The notes: a model not told the origin generated them from the sequence alone. A stretch of DNA of 64,000 nt from Montifringilla adamsi (GCA_017590115.1 JAGGNK010006224.1:773592-837591); one strand, 5' to 3'; positions 31,192-44,499 are shown, numbered from the stretch's first letter. A program made the numbers and translations.

Positions 31192-31280
31192 ATTGGGTTC
31201 TACAATGCTGTAGCTATCCCATGTTACACCACTCTTGCACAAATCTTTCCTCCAACTGGGCCACTACTCCGAGCATGCAG
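31192..31280 (+). CDS. PDE10A: PDE10A window exon 15 (89 nt)
   Basis: Encodes [20 protein letters not shown] followed by PTGPLLRAC plus AG, between TTTTTCATAG and GTGAGT. The Phe of IGF is the hydrophobic-clamp residue next to the invariant Gln of exon 14. Confidence 0.97.
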
Positions 31281-31916
31281 GTGAGTAAATGTGCATAGCT
31301 GATATCTTGGTCAAGGAAAAAGCAAGAGTGCTTTGCAAGTTTGTCTGGAAATACAGATTTTTAATTTCAGAATTTGCATGAACATCAACAGGGATACACA
31401 TCTCACATTAATCTATTCAGAAACACAGAGGTGATAACTACTGTCTGGGACTGTCCACTGTAGATCTACAGACACAGCTGATTAAAATGTGTTAGATGCC
31501 AAAAGCATTTAGAGAGAAACAGTTCAGTGTTTGTGCATCCCTGTTTGCGTTGGCCTAGTATAATTTCCCTCTGTGTCCTTTTTACTTCAATGTGGTTCCT
31601 ACAACAAAAATTTAGCTAGTATTCTCTTTACTTAAAAATGTGTATTTAGCACGTGGTTTTATTTCATATCAGATAAATTCTGTTAAAAACCAGAAAAAGA
31701 AATATCCAGAAAATACTCAGTAGTTGAGAGCATAGGAGTAGTTAACACTGGGGTATGGGAGAAGCAGATGTAACTTTATCCTGTAACACAGTGGGTATGG
31801 AGCTTGGGTTGTTCTGGAAAAGAGGCAAGAGTCCTTTACCTGTTGACTGCTTCTCTACTTGAATGATGGTGGATTGCTTTGTAGGTAGTTCTGTCCAGTA
31901 ATTATATCCTAGGCCT

Positions 31917-31985
31917 TATATATATAAATATATATCTTATATATCTTATATCACATATATATATATATATATAAATAATATATCT
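31917..31985. repeat. TA-rich microsatellite
   Basis: Imperfect alternating TA, with a stretch of at least eight uninterrupted AT units. Confidence 0.9.
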
Positions 31986-32701
31986 TTCCTGACAAAAATT
32001 TTGCTGAAACCAGTGTATGCTTCATGAAAATGTTCCAGTTTCAGGTTAATCCATATTTTCTAGAAAACCTCAGTTGTTTCATAATATGCCAACAATTTCT
32101 AGTCATATTGAGTGGTTAAAGGTCTGTTTTTCTATGCTCTTACTAGTACTCTCTCATATTTTTTTGTTTTGTTGTGGTCCCTAAATTCCATCTTACATTG
32201 AACTTTTTCTTTGTCCTGTATGACCTCCTCTTGTGGATCTTGTGGACTAAATTATTTCTGTTAAGTAAGAGACAAATGCCTTGAAATTAATGCAGTCATT
32301 AGCAAAACAATTTCATTCACACACAAACACTCTTTTATGTAGCTGTGAGAAGAATACGTAGGTCTGTGTCAGTGATACAGAGGACTACCTTATGAAAACA
32401 GTGAGTATCTAGGAGCCATCATTAAATAGTCAGCTCAGCTGGCTCTAAGCTACCTCTGCTGGGCATGGCCATGTAACCCTTAGATGGATATGGGAGGACT
32501 ATTCAGGAGAATTAGAGACTATACCTCTGCAGTTATTACATTAATGGGGCTACAGCTGGAATTTTGTTTAGCGTCTGTGCTTTAAGGAAAGTAGATGAAC
32601 ATGAACAAACAAGAGAATTGTAAAGAGCAGAAGGAATGTTTTGAGATGTTAGTAGAGACAGACTAAATAATGTATTTGGTTTATCCAAGAAAATTACATA
32701 A

Positions 32702-32908
32702 TCTCAAAATGGTTTGGGTTGTAAGATCCCTTGGAAGAGATCATCTAGTTCAGTCTTCCCTCTGTGGGAATGGACATCTTCTGCTAGAACAGGGCCCAGA
32801 GCTTCATCCAACCTGGCTTTGAACACTTCCAGGGATATGGCATCCGCAGCTTCTCTGAGCAAGTTGTTCCAGTGCCTCAGCACTCTTACAGTAAAGACTC
32901 GATAAAAA
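32702..32908 (-). mobile_element. CR1 LINE 3' fragment, antisense
   Basis: The reverse complement carries the CR1 3' signature: a GAGGCACTGGAACAACTTGC-like stretch, then GCTCTGGGCCCTGTTCTAGC, then GATGATCTCTTCCAAGGGATC. The terminal octamer repeats are eroded. Confidence 0.88.
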
Positions 32909-34789
32909 TCAAATTTTTATAACACTTAATGGAAACTGGGCCTTAGAGAGGATAGGTGGAGTGCATAAGACTGCACAGTATCTTTTACAGGAGCAACAAT
33001 CTGGGAAGACACATATCTTTTGATTTCTGGCAACATGGATATCCCAATGAAGCTTATTTGCAAAAGTGGCCTGTTGTACCTGGTGGTTCATCTTTTAGAA
33101 CTCAGATGAGGATATTTAAAGTTGAATTGTGGATATCAAACACCCACATAAGCATGTGCTCTAGATAAAGGTTTCCCTAATTCTGAAGATCAAGCATGAA
33201 CATATTTTCAATAGTTGGTTTCTCTGTAAAAGGTGTGATGTCTGAAGTGAAAGCAATCAGACTCCTGGCAGAGATTATATGAGTTTTTTCTGTTCCAGAA
33301 ATTATGTTTGTTGTTTGTAATTCAAATTGTTATAATGGTACTTCTGAAAGCTACACTGGCACAGTCTCCACACTGGTTAGAGCTCTGGACAGACAGCTCC
33401 CTGTCTTGCTGTTGTGTATTCTTTAATTTAGATTGTGGTAATGCAGTACTGAAAGGTAGATGAGTAGATAGGTAAAGCCTCTGCAGGACTCAACTTCTTG
33501 AAAATCCACACCCTGGAATAAAGTCTTCTGAGGAGTAGTTTGGTAGTTTTCTCTTAGCCTTGAAATTATCCTCTGCTTTTTCTTTGAAGAGAATAAGAGG
33601 AAGTTTGAGGGTTAAGACTTGGAGATGGAGAATAGGAAATCAGAACACAGATACAACCTCAGGTGCCCCATCAGAAAAAATTGATGCTAATGCCGGGTCT
33701 AGAATATTTCAGAATGTTTAACATGGCTGGTTTTGCACTACACTTTTGTTTTTCCTTTATTTTTGATGGGTAACTGTTACTTGGTGTGATCAGAGGCATA
33801 CAGCCTCATTTTTGTTTGGTATTTCCTTAGCTGCTGACTGAAACAATTTTGATACCACCTCTTCACCAGCAGGGCTCATTCTTGAGCACAGTACTTGAGC
33901 TGCTGTGTCCTTGAGTTCTTTGAAACTCACTCACCAGCTGCAAATAATAGCAGCAAAAGCACCCAAGGCAGCATGTCATCATCAAGGTTTTTATGGAACC
34001 TCTGCGCATTTATTCCAGACATTAGGAGCCAGGGCTTTGGGAGCTCAAAGGCAAATGAATCATATTATCTACACCTTACAAAAAAAAAAAAAAATCCAAC
34101 ACTGGTTTTCCATAAAGTAAGATAGCAGCTAACAGTCTAGAAGGTTTTATTGTCTGATAATTTATTCCAGATTTTTAAATGCTTTCTTGTCATCCTGTGC
34201 AGATCAAGACTGTTAGCCCACCTGTGTTACATTAGCCCATATACTCACTGGGTCTACCAAATTATAAATATATGGTAGTGTATTTATTTGGAGGATGAAG
34301 TGATTTATTTTTTTTCCATTATTTCAGACCAAATAATTTTAAATTATTTTCCTTGTGCTTTTGGGTCTCTCAGTTTTTGATGAAATTTATATAATTTAAA
34401 AATATTTTGGCTGCAATTCTCATTACTTTCCCAGGTCCAGGAAGGAGACAGAAATAGTGATGCTTCATTTTTTCTGATCCTTAGTGCCTGGTTGTATTAG
34501 CTGAGGCTCAATGCCATATTAATGCTGGCTTCATAACTTCCAGCTGGCCTGAAGCACTGGCAGAGCATTTTCCTGCAGAAAATGGTGTAGGTGTTACCCT
34601 AGAAGGCACCAGCCTTCTTTGGTAGAATTCATCAGATCCTGCCTTCCACCACCCCCAGAAAATGCGATGTTTTCTCTTCTTACCTGTAGGCTGTGCTTTC
34701 AGATCAATATTTGCTGGTTTGACAAATGTTTCGACAAGGCTGTGACATAAAAATCAGAAGATCTCTGCTGCATAAATTCTGATGTAATA

Positions 34790-34810
34790 CCATGGTATGA
34801 CATACCATGG
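34790..34810. repeat. 21-bp perfect palindrome
   Basis: CCATGGTATG and CATACCATGG around a single A, contiguous from 34790 to 34810. Seen directly; no role known. Confidence 0.85.
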
Positions 34811-35697
34811 GAGAACTTTTAATACTGTTGCCATTCTGTTTGTTTACCAAAGGCATTTAAGAGCCTTTGCTTTAGTAACTAGGGATCTGACAGGATGAAG
34901 ATGAAGCAGTTGGGTTTGCTCTCTTTCTGTGTTTAAAGACTGAATGCTGAGATTTGGCCATTGGTTCCAATACCTATCATCAACACAGACTTCCCAATCA
35001 CTAGAGTGGTACTGATGCACAGCAAGTAAGACTATGGGTTTGTACCCCCTTCAGATCATTAGAACATTACCTTGATTGAGCTTGATTTCTCATCATTTTA
35101 TGGCTTATGAACAGAATTTTGAACTTACGGACTGGCCAGGCTGTGAGGTGCTAAAAGACTCAAGGAAAGGGTACCCTTTAAATGTAGTAGACTGACAATA
35201 TGATTACCACAATAGTAGTTGAAAATTGATACTATGATCCTGGCATGCAACATTTTGTATACTGTCAGGCAGCCCTTTTGCAGGAGTTTCAGAAAGCTTA
35301 ATCTGCTCCTGTGCTCCAGAGTGCTCTTTCAGAGTCTCTGCAGTCTTGTCTCTCTTCAGTCACAGCTGGGTTTTCCCACAGCCATGAGGACTATAAATTT
35401 GTCGCATAAGCAGGTGGTAGCTTCTAATTCAGGGCTTGCCTTGGGAAAGGAAGGTTCTGTAGGCTAGGATAGAGTTGACATGGATATGAGTGATACAGAA
35501 TTACAAAATGGGATAGCTGAAGCTGAAGGCTGAACTAATGTGTGGATGATAAAAGCTTGATGACATACAGGTACTAATATAAATATATTTACATAAATAT
35601 AAATCTCAAAGTATAGTACAACAGACATTATTGTGAGGAAGAAAAAAATCCCAGTCAACTTATGAAGTGTCTTACCTTCAATTTTTTGCATCTCCAG

Positions 35698-35815
35698 GGA
35701 CAATCTTAACCAATGGGAGAAAGTAACGAGAGGCGAGGAACCCTCTATATGGATTTCTTCTCAATCCCTTGCTCCTGGGACCTCAGATTCTCTTCCTGTG
35801 AAGACTGATGACTGA
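35698..35815 (+). CDS. PDE10A: PDE10A terminal coding exon (118 nt)
   Basis: After TTGCATCTCCAG it reads (R)[20 protein letters not shown] followed by [18 protein letters not shown] and TGA at 35813-35815. The DNL-QWE-V-RGEE string is the conserved end of the catalytic domain; the last 20 or so residues differ from the mammalian C terminus as I recall it, which is normal for this tail. Confidence 0.97.
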
Positions 35816-38800
35816 ACAGCAGTAACAGATTGCTTTAACCTGAAAATCACCCCTTCTTGTTTTGGGGATTGTTTTTTGTTTTGTTTAATTTTTATTTGAA
35901 AAAAAAAAAAAAGAAAAAGGAAAGCTGCAAAATGCTAAGAAGTAGACCTGCCCAGGAAGGTAACACCCATAGAGTTACTTCAGCTAAATGACTCTGGCAG
36001 CCAATCTCCTAACCTACACCAGTGACACAGCATAAACAGAGGGAAAATGACAACCCAGATGTTTTGGAGTCAGCTATCAAAACAGAACTTACAACTTGTG
36101 AAAATAAAAGACTGGCCTTATCTCATGGGCTATCTTGCTGAGGCCTTAATTTAAGACTGATGGGGGTGGGGGAGAAACTTATGGGATATTTCTAAATTGT
36201 ATCTTTCTTGTAAGGGTTTCAATGGTACTTTTATTATATCTGTACTGTGGCTGGCTTTAACACCAGTGTCACTTGGGAGTTCTTGGCTATAAATAGAACA
36301 ATATACCCATTGCTATTGTGAATGTTTATGTGTGATCTACTTGTTCAGTTTGAACTCCAGCAGAATCCTTGGAGACTATAATTTATGCTTAGGTAACAGT
36401 GAATTCTCTTGCTGCAAACTAAAGGAAAACCAACATTCAGGTTAAAGTTTTAAAGTACTTCATTAAGCATCATGATGCCAATTGTCTGTCACTCACAAGG
36501 GAAATGTTGGTATAACTAGTGATGGTGCTTTGTTCTTTAGGATGTTTTTTAAAACTCCTCCCTTAAAACACTGGAAGTACTGGTTAATTATCTCTGATAT
36601 AAGAGGGAGTTTCAGGTTGGAGGTTTTGTATCCATAGTGAGAGAAATATCAGATAAAATTTAAATGTGACAGCAAAGATTTCCTTTCGTAGCTCACAATT
36701 AAGTAAAGCCATCATTTTTATTTTTACCTGCTGAGCTGTATTTTAAAAGGTATTGGAGACATCTATCTGCTGGGAATAAAAGCCTTGTCAGAAAAGTCAG
36801 GTCTGATAAGAGGGATTGTGGTACCATCACAATAAATCAAAAATGTTTTTTGTATTGACTAGCTTTTGTGTTGCACAGTAACACTTCATGTCTTCTACTG
36901 CTTTTTCCCCCCATGCCAAGATGAGTGAAATCAGGAAACTTCTCCATTTGTCTGTTTTTTCCCCTAGTTAGAGAAATTTCTAGGTTTAGAAATGCCTTTC
37001 TTAGTGAAAGAATACCTGACAGAAGAAAAGTACACTAAATGGCGTGTTTACAGTTCTGTGCTGACTTAGGCCTCAGCCTTACAAACTTATGCACAGACTT
37101 ACATGTAATGCCACTCTTATAAATTTACTGCAATTGTACAGAATGTTTCACAACACTTAATTTGCCTTTGTCTTTCTCTCAAAAATATTAATAAGAAAAA
37201 AAAATCTTCATCGTGATCCACACATTAGGTGAAAACACAGTCTTTACACACCTTTCACATATAGCCTATACTGCATTATGTGATTTTTCACAGATAATGC
37301 ACTCTTGTGGAGGTTCCGTGGTAACACAGCCTTTGTGTAATTGCAACGAGTAACAGTAGTGACCTAAAGACAGAACACAGGTTCTCTTTTTCCATCTCCT
37401 GTCTTTCAGGCTCTATTGCTCTAATAGGCATGCCAGCTTTTGGGTTTCTTGTGAACTTGACCTCTTGAGTTTTGCCTTCTGTTATGGTCGAGCACATGCT
37501 AGTATCTGTTTATGTGTACAGTGTGTGATCCGTAGTCGCATAATGTATAAATGCACCTAAGCCTTTGCTGTACATAGAGATCCTACAGGCTGAGAATTCA
37601 ATATGAAGTTATCTTATTTGTATGATGCATGTAGCAACAGCCTTTTTTTTTTTTTTTTTTTACCAATTCTAAGTGCAGAAATTCTTTGGCAAATCACAGC
37701 AAACTGGTTTGGAATTGAAAAAGAGCAAAAACAAACAAAAAGAAAAACATGGCAGGAAACAATTACAGCAAAGTAGAATGAATGATATCTCATACTGTGT
37801 CCTCTACTTTCCTCCTTAGCCATTCTGTTTCAGCTAAATAATGCAGATGCAATCTTTCATCACTAAGTACTTGAGGCAGAATCCACGGTTCCTAATTTAC
37901 ATGGAAATTATCTAAATCTATGGTGACTACAGAAGTGCTCTTTGAAATTCAGATGGCCCAACAACTGGATGAAATGTTTTTCTTTGCAGGTTAAATATAT
38001 TTGCTTAAGCATATTTGCATTAAAGATAACTTCACTTGTTCTGTTTCCTACCATTAAAAAATGTTTGGCGGTATCACACACTATGTTATGTTTTGAAGTT
38101 TGTAAGTACTGATAGAGGACACGATTCCCAGGCAAATTTGTCAAATTGGCAATGAGTTGTTTTATTAATGTCTCAAGTGAATCAGCTACTGTTTCTATTA
38201 TAGAACTATCCAAACAACTTAAAATATATGTTTGGTATAGTTTAATGTCTATTAGAATTTTTAAAAATATGCTCCAGTGGATGTGGTTTGGTTTGATTTC
38301 CTGGTGTGTAAAAGGAGAAAGGTAATGACAAAATATTACTTTTTGTTAGGACTAGACCAAAAAAATTAGTCACGAGGAGCTGTTATATTTAAGCAAATGT
38401 AGTCTGTCTTAGCATTTACAGAGTACAGATTCATATGTGTAAATATTTTTTTTAAAAAACACTTGTACCTGTACTTCCAAAGTCAAACCCACCAAAAGTT
38501 AGAAATTTGGAACTGCATTTGAATTTCATGGATCAAAGACATGTTGAGATTTAATTGTTCAAAGTTCTGAACTCAAACTCACAATTGATGAAGACATCTA
38601 GGTTTGCAAGACATCTGACTCAGTAAGTTAAATTGTCCAAAGTCATTCCTCCTTGCATTTTTATCCTACTAAAATTCATCTTGCCCAAAAGAATGTATAA
38701 AAAGCTTAACAGATCTTTCCTTTCCTAGAAGTGTTAGATTTTATATTCTTAGAATTGCATTTTTCTTGATAATAATTGCAGCTTTTCCCTCCTACATCTA

Positions 38801-39691
38801 GTAAATGTAAAAACACTGTTTGAAGCTGTAACTGAGTGTTTCTAGTGTATTATGTGCCTGAAAATGTGCCTGAAAGGTATGCACTAAGTGAGAAAAATAG
38901 TTGACATAGCATGATACTCATCTGAGATGCTGCATATTTTATTACAGCATGACAAATTCCATTGTTACAATTAATTTATGAATTTTGTATGGTTTTGCAA
39001 TATTCTACTCACATGGTTCAACTCATTGCAGTAATTTTTTTTCTATAAGTAATCATTAAAGAAATGAAACAGGGTTTTTTAGCTGGAGTATATGATCAAG
39101 CATGTTAAATTGGAGGGGACATGCAGAGAGGAATTCATCTTTTTATGTGACACAGATTTCTTTCCTGTGTGTAAACTTAAAACAGTATGATCAGTTTGCT
39201 GTGACTGCACTTAGAGCATATAGTGTTAAAATTGTTGGAGTAGCAAAAAGCAGTATTCATGTTAAAAAAATAGAGATTATTAGATGCTCAAATCAATCAT
39301 GACCCTCTTGAAATAATGCATTTGCCTCAAACACTGTGATATTGGACCAGTTCTTTGAAGTGGAACAATTAATTTATTTATTCTAAACACAGAAAAGGCT
39401 TTCTGCACACTACTACAAGGAAGTTAATGTTCAAACTTTAGGTTCTATATCCCAGTCTAGCAAAGGCACATCATAACTTTTGTTTGCTTTCTGACCAAAA
39501 ACTGTGCTCGATTGTAATACGGGTGTATACTCTGTCAAATAAACCTAAAATAAAAGACTGCTTCCTAGGGTAGATCAAACTGATTTGTAGAGTAGTTTCA
39601 TAAATATTCCAAATTCAGGTTGGGCTGTTACGTGGAGAAGAAAGAACTTCAAGGTAACAACATTCAACTTTATTTAGTGAGCTGAAAATTT

Positions 39692-39738
39692 TGTTATATA
39701 TATATATATTTACACACATACATATATATATATATGAT
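39692..39738. repeat. TA/CA microsatellite in the 3' UTR
   Basis: Two (TA)n runs separated by TTTACACACATACA. It lies about 140 bp after the 39549 poly(A) signal and before the 39956 signal, so it would be in the mRNA only of the longer form. Confidence 0.85.
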
Positions 39739-39955
39739 ACATATAAACTATCTTTGTAAAAATATGCAAGTGCAATAATTTAAAGAGGTCTTAACTTTGC
39801 ATTTATAAATTATAAATACTGTAATAATTACTGGTGTGTAATTTTTTTTCATGTATTCATTTGCAGTCTTTGTATTTAAAAAACAAACCTAAACCTTTAC
39901 TATTACGTTTGTACAATAGAACAGTAAGCATTTATTATGATATCGTTAAGTTGTA

Positions 39956-39961
39956 AATAAA
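39956..39961 (+). terminator. Candidate distal poly(A) signal (AATAAA)
   Basis: AATAAA with a downstream T/G-rich element at about 39990-40022 (CGGTGTCC, TTGTGAAACTTG). It is the last strong hexamer before the repeat-rich intergenic DNA. Transcript data would be needed to confirm it. Confidence 0.45.
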
Positions 39962-39985
39962 TTCACAAACCAAACAGCCAGTACA

Positions 39986-40950
39986 TATGCATATATCGGT
40001 GTCCTATTGTGAAACTTGTTTCTGCTTTTACTGCTGCCTTTAGCACAGCAAGACAACTTCTGTGGATATGTAATTATACATATAAATATATGTATGATAC
40101 ATAAAATATATTTAGAAATGTTCATAATCTTAATGGATATATCTATACATATACTTTGGTGTGGATATTACTGAATACAGAGTTTTTTAATATTATTTTT
40201 CATGTTTATTTTTGCTGTTGTTGGGAGTACAAGTGAGGGATGGGAATGTGTGTGCATATATGTGTGTTTATACCACAAGTAAAACACAGCACAAGGTGAT
40301 TCAAAACACGATGGAGTCTTTTGAATAGGCAGTGCTTGTCATTCCCTGTATTTGCAGTGTCCTGCTTAATGTATGTTTTCCCAACATAAGGCTTTTTTCA
40401 ATATAGTTTTATCACCTTTTGCAGGTTCACGTCACAAACTGCAAAGGGATCTCCTTTTCTGTTTGTCCTCCTCCTGTCAGGAGCTTACCTTGCTTCTGAT
40501 GGACAGCTTCCACATAAAACCTTGCTTTGCCACAGTCTAATGCCAGTGCAGCTGATACAGAATAATTTCCTACCTTTGGGAATTATTGAGATACTTAGAT
40601 GCTGAATTGTAAAAAAAAAACTAATTCTGAACCCAAATTTGTAAGGTCTAGTCCAAAGCAATATAGGATTTTAACAGCTGCAAGTATCCTGAAAATACAA
40701 GGTAGCTTCAGAGAACTATAAAGCAAAATTCTGAGCAACACATTAAAAATTAAATTTAAAAATAGCTGAAAAAAGGCGAGAAAATTAAATCTGTGTATTT
40801 CTCCACTTACCATATACTCTTGTGACCAGTCCTTCCAGAAAGCTCTGCTTACTGCAGGGCCAGCTTTTTTGATAAGAGAGAAACTGCACTGACATTTAAT
40901 GATTTTTTAAGGTTTGTTCATTAAATTTAAAACTTTCTGAATTATTGAGG
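39986..40950. other. Intergenic, nothing recognised
   Basis: AT-rich sequence with TA-rich patches at 40075-40150. It may still belong to the 3' UTR if a farther poly(A) site is used. Confidence 0.7.
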
Positions 40951-41329
40951 TGAACACTCCATGTGTGGAGGCACGAGGTTTGACTCCCTGTTTTTCAGAA
41001 GGCTGATTTATTATCTTATGATATATATTATATTAAAATATTACATAAAAACTATATTAAAAGAACAGAGAGAAAAGATAATCAGAAGGCTACAAAGAAC
41101 AGGAATAGAATAGAATGCATAACAAAATCTTGTGACTGCTCACAGCCTCGACACGGGTGGCTGTGATTGGTCATCAAGTGAAAACAATCCACATGGACCA
41201 ATGGAAGATGCACCTGTTGCATTCCACAGCAGCAGACAGTTATTGTTTACATTTCTCTCCTGAGGCCCTCAGCTCCTCAGGAGGGGAAAAATCCTAGGAA
41301 AGGATTTTTCATAAAATATCATGGTGACA
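40951..41329 (-). mobile_element. Passerine ERV solo LTR, antisense
   Basis: On the minus strand it opens TGTCACCATGATATTTTATG, then AAAAATCCTTTCCTAGGATT, then a CTGAGG/CCTCAG region. Farther in are TGCAACAGGTGCATCTTCCA and GTCGAGGCTGTGAGCAGTCA, and it closes after an ATAATAAATCAGCCTTCTGA poly(A) region. I recognise this as a widespread songbird ERV LTR type. AATTATT occurs just outside both ends (about 40940 and 41333), a candidate target-site duplication. No internal viral sequence adjoins it. Confidence 0.8.
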
Positions 41330-43080
41330 CCAAATTATTTTGAGGGAAAGGCAATAGAAGAGGAATGTTTCTTTAAATACAATTAGTACTTCACCCTTGT
41401 TTCTGTATTGTTGGCAAGGATCTATAGGCTGACGTCAATTAATGACTTTCTGGACGAGATTTTAAAATTGGTGGCAGTCAATCACATGCCTTTCCATATT
41501 TTTCTGGTTGTTGTTAGCTCTTGTAGCACAGTATGTTGCTTTGCTGTTGATGGTCACTATTTGGTGTGTTTTCCTTAGCATTTTTAGCGTTCCTTTGACA
41601 TTGAAGAAAATCATCAGAAATGTACAAAAATCAAGCCTGAGTATATTCCCTTGCAGATAATGGAAAATATAAACATAAAAGTGCATTAACTTAGGCTTAT
41701 TTATATTTGTAGAGGAAATGAGTATTGCTGTTGGTCTTGAGGAAGTTTGAATTTGTCTTATTTGAAAATATCCAAGAGCTCTGGGACAGGAATATCAATG
41801 GCTTTCAGCTGCTCAACAAGTATTCAAGATTACTTTGTTGTACTTATTTTACAATTACTGAAGACAATTATTTACTGAAGACAATTACTAAGGGTGATAT
41901 TCCCTTTCCTCAATCCATAGTCTGTCTTCCTGATGATCACCCTAAGAAATTCTGTTCAGCAGCCAGACTATATGCCATGAACCATTCCTTTAGGAAATCT
42001 ATCTTAAACTCATTTTGGGCTAACACAGCCAGAGTAATATATTACAGCAAAGGGAAGCTAACCCTTTAGATCTGCTAAGTGTGATTGAAGCACATTACTC
42101 ATTTTCTCAATATCTGGACAGTTTTATCCAAGAAAACAACAATTGTAGGGAAAAATCTCAGTCAAACGACAATGTTGAAGATCAAAAAAATGCCTTTGCC
42201 TGGACTTCAAACCAGAGCCAGCTGCCAGAGAGAAACCCACAGAAAATTTACTGTTGAAGGTATGCACAAATCTAACAAGTCTAACAAATTTTGCCTTACA
42301 ACATTAAATTATTAACAGTATCAATACAAACCTGGGTATAGACTCTTTGTCAATACACAGGAGTTTTTTTCTTGATGATAAGACCATGCAATATATCTCC
42401 TCTGCCTCCACATACTATGAAGCTGACAACATTTCAGTAACGTCTTGGGGAAGACAGGCACAGTGCATAAAGGTACATTCATTTGTTAAACACCTCAGCA
42501 TTAAAGCCTTACCAGGGCTGGGGAGGGAGGCTGGCAGGAGTGAGAGTCAAAGGAAATGGTCTTCAGTGGGTCCAGATTCCCTGCATAATCCAATATAACC
42601 AACATAAAGGAAATGAAAGAGAGATATCTCCTGGGATCAGAATACTGGCGGAAGTTCTCTGTAACCAAGGCAGAGAACAAGAGTCTTTTCCTTTCTCTTT
42701 CCAAATACTCTCTTTCCAAACCATGTCCTAATCCTAATTCAGCAAAAATATTTTTGGTTATTTGGTTGGGGTCTTTTTTTAACCAGTCCAGATTTTCTCT
42801 AGACTGAAAAACATCCTTGTTAGTGGGTAGCATTTTAGATTACAAGTGCAAATGACAAAAGTATCTGATGGACAGCAAAATCCACAGCTATCAGAGACTG
42901 AAATATTATAGTTTATGACTTAAACATTTTCATTAAGGACTTTGAAAACTGTATTATGAAAGCTGCACAGGAGACCATCACAATCTGACCAAGGCCCTAT
43001 ATCACTGAGTGATGAAGAGAAGAAAACAACTCAGGGCTGAGGACATTCACAAAGCACAAGCCTAATACCTTCGGGGCTGA
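41330..43080. other. Intergenic, no gene recognised
   Basis: About 1.75 kb. Open frames of up to 114 codons (41725-42069 +, 42501-42833 -) have no splice context, domain or recognised homology, and overlap frames on the other strand. A small direct repeat of TACTGAAGACAATTA occurs at about 41864 and 41882. Confidence 0.6.
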
Positions 43081-43815
43081 GACTGCAGCCCCAGGGCTGT
43101 CAGCTTCCAGGCTTCACACAGATACTCACACCGAAGGGTGGGGGGCAAAAAGGCTTTGGGCATGTGGTAAGAAAGACTCTGGTGAGATGCAGAGACCGCC
43201 CATCCTCTGCTGTGCAGACCAGCCCAGCTGTGGGGCCCTTCGTCCCAGGGAAAAGCTTATCCACAGGGTGTCATGGCCCATCAAAGGCCTCCCACAAGGG
43301 GTCCCCAGACCCTGCACCAGAGCACTGCAGCATGATGCAACAGATCCATAGTGTTTCGAGGGACAGTGTCAAACTGGCCCCCTGAAAGGGAGGCACCTGG
43401 GCATTCCCACGTGACCCAAGACATATTGATTCACGGAATTCTATACTCTTCAGCATGGCGTGGCCTGGTGTGGTGATGGGGGACCCTCACCACCAAGACA
43501 ACTAGATGGAGGGGAGCAATGAGACATTCTTGGGATCCCTGGAAGGATGATATGCTTCCACCTAACCCCTGTCACTCTTTCCCTGTCCCCATCCTCCCCT
43601 GCACACTTATTTTTCTACTTCTTTTTTTCTTTTCTCTTACTTTCTCGCTGTCTCTTTTACTATTAAATAAAAATGTATCAAATTTTTTGCATCAATATTT
43701 AATATTGTTTGGATTCAATCTCGTTTAGGAATATTTTGAACCTTCAAAAATTTTCTGTTTTATACATAGAGACTAGCTTTCTTTGTTCTTCTGGATTAAA
43801 TCAGTTTGTAACACC
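43081..43815 (+). mobile_element. Probable LTR (3' half clear, 5' end unplaced)
   Basis: A GC-rich block (CACCACCAAGACAACTAGAT and neighbours) is followed by a long CT-rich tract and then ATTAAATAAAAATGTATCAA with AATAAA at about 43665. This is the layout of the U3/R/U5 end of several songbird ERV LTRs. A possible terminal TGTAACA ends near 43815. I cannot fix the 5' end or the family. Confidence 0.4.
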
Positions 43816-44019
43816 AGCACACCAGAAGAGTATGCAGCCCTCTGGGGTAGCACTGAACCACTCTGGGGGGGACCCATTGCCTTGCCTTGCATTACCATTC
43901 AGTTCAGAGCCTCTCAAACAGGAGAAGGGGAAAAGAAGAGCAAATATTTTTTAAAACTCTTGAGAATGTTGCTCTTTCTTCATTGCCTTTCTCCCTCTTG
44001 CCTGCTTGAACATCAAGGA

Positions 44020-44392
44020 TGTGAGAAAATGACCCACACTCTTGAACTGAATTTTTAAAAACTTATTAAAGGACAATAGGGGACAAAATCAATAAAGCAA
44101 AAGTAACAGCACTGGGTGCATAGCCATAGCCAGAGGCACACTGGCACACCAGCTAGCCATAGCAACTCTTCTTATATATTCTTTCTAGTGTATCTGTCAA
44201 ATACATACTCACAAGGATTATAAATATTCAAACATTTCTTTGAACTCATTTATATATTCCAGAAACTCTTTAACATGGTTCAGCCCCTGCCCCACCTTTT
44301 TAGAGCATGTGCAGTAACTGTGGATGTGGTTTTGAGGGTCGTGTGTCACCTCCTCACAACGGCCCCCTCTTCCATGGTTTCAGCAGGTGACA
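44020..44392 (-). mobile_element. Solo LTR, antisense, 373 bp
   Basis: The minus strand runs from TGTCACCTGCTGAAACCATG to TGGGTCATTTTCTCACA, that is TG...CA ends. It has a TATATAAG promoter-like box (44172-44178) and an AATAAG-type poly(A) region about 40 bp from its 3' end. No internal viral sequence or clear target-site duplication was found. The 190-bp satellite array starts about 100 bp to the right. Confidence 0.55.
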
Positions 44393-44499
44393 GTTGTTGA
44401 TAGTCAAAGTGTCAGTAGCACACCACATAGCCCTGTCCCCTCAGCCGCTGCTAACCCCACACTGGAACCAGGAATTTTCCAAATCTAGGCACTGGCAGT

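Larger units (their letters stand above)
31281..35697 (+). other. Intron 15 (4.4 kb)
   Basis: Last and longest complete intron. It contains a TA microsatellite (31917-31985), a minus-strand CR1 fragment (32702-32908), a short A run (about 34080-34094) and a 21-bp palindrome (34790-34810). No extra exon is supported. Confidence 0.85.
35816..39985 (+). other. PDE10A: PDE10A 3' UTR (end estimated)
   Basis: About 4.2 kb of AT-rich non-coding sequence follows the stop without transposons, as expected for the long 3' UTR of this gene. AATAAA hexamers lie at 36103, 36775, 36831, 39539, 39549 and 39956. The 39956 signal is followed by a T/G-rich stretch (about 39990-40022), so I place the main end near 39980; ends at about 36.12 and 39.57 kb are alternatives. 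Homopolymer A (35899-35912) and T (37643-37662) runs and a TA repeat (39692-39738) lie inside. No open frame in it is credible. Confidence 0.7.

Noticed and set aside
41725..42069. 114-codon plus-strand open frame
   Set aside because: No recognised homology, low-complexity codon use and no gene signals around it.
42501..42833. 110-codon minus-strand open frame
   Set aside because: No recognised domain, no splice or promoter context, and overlapping open frames on the other strand; likely chance.
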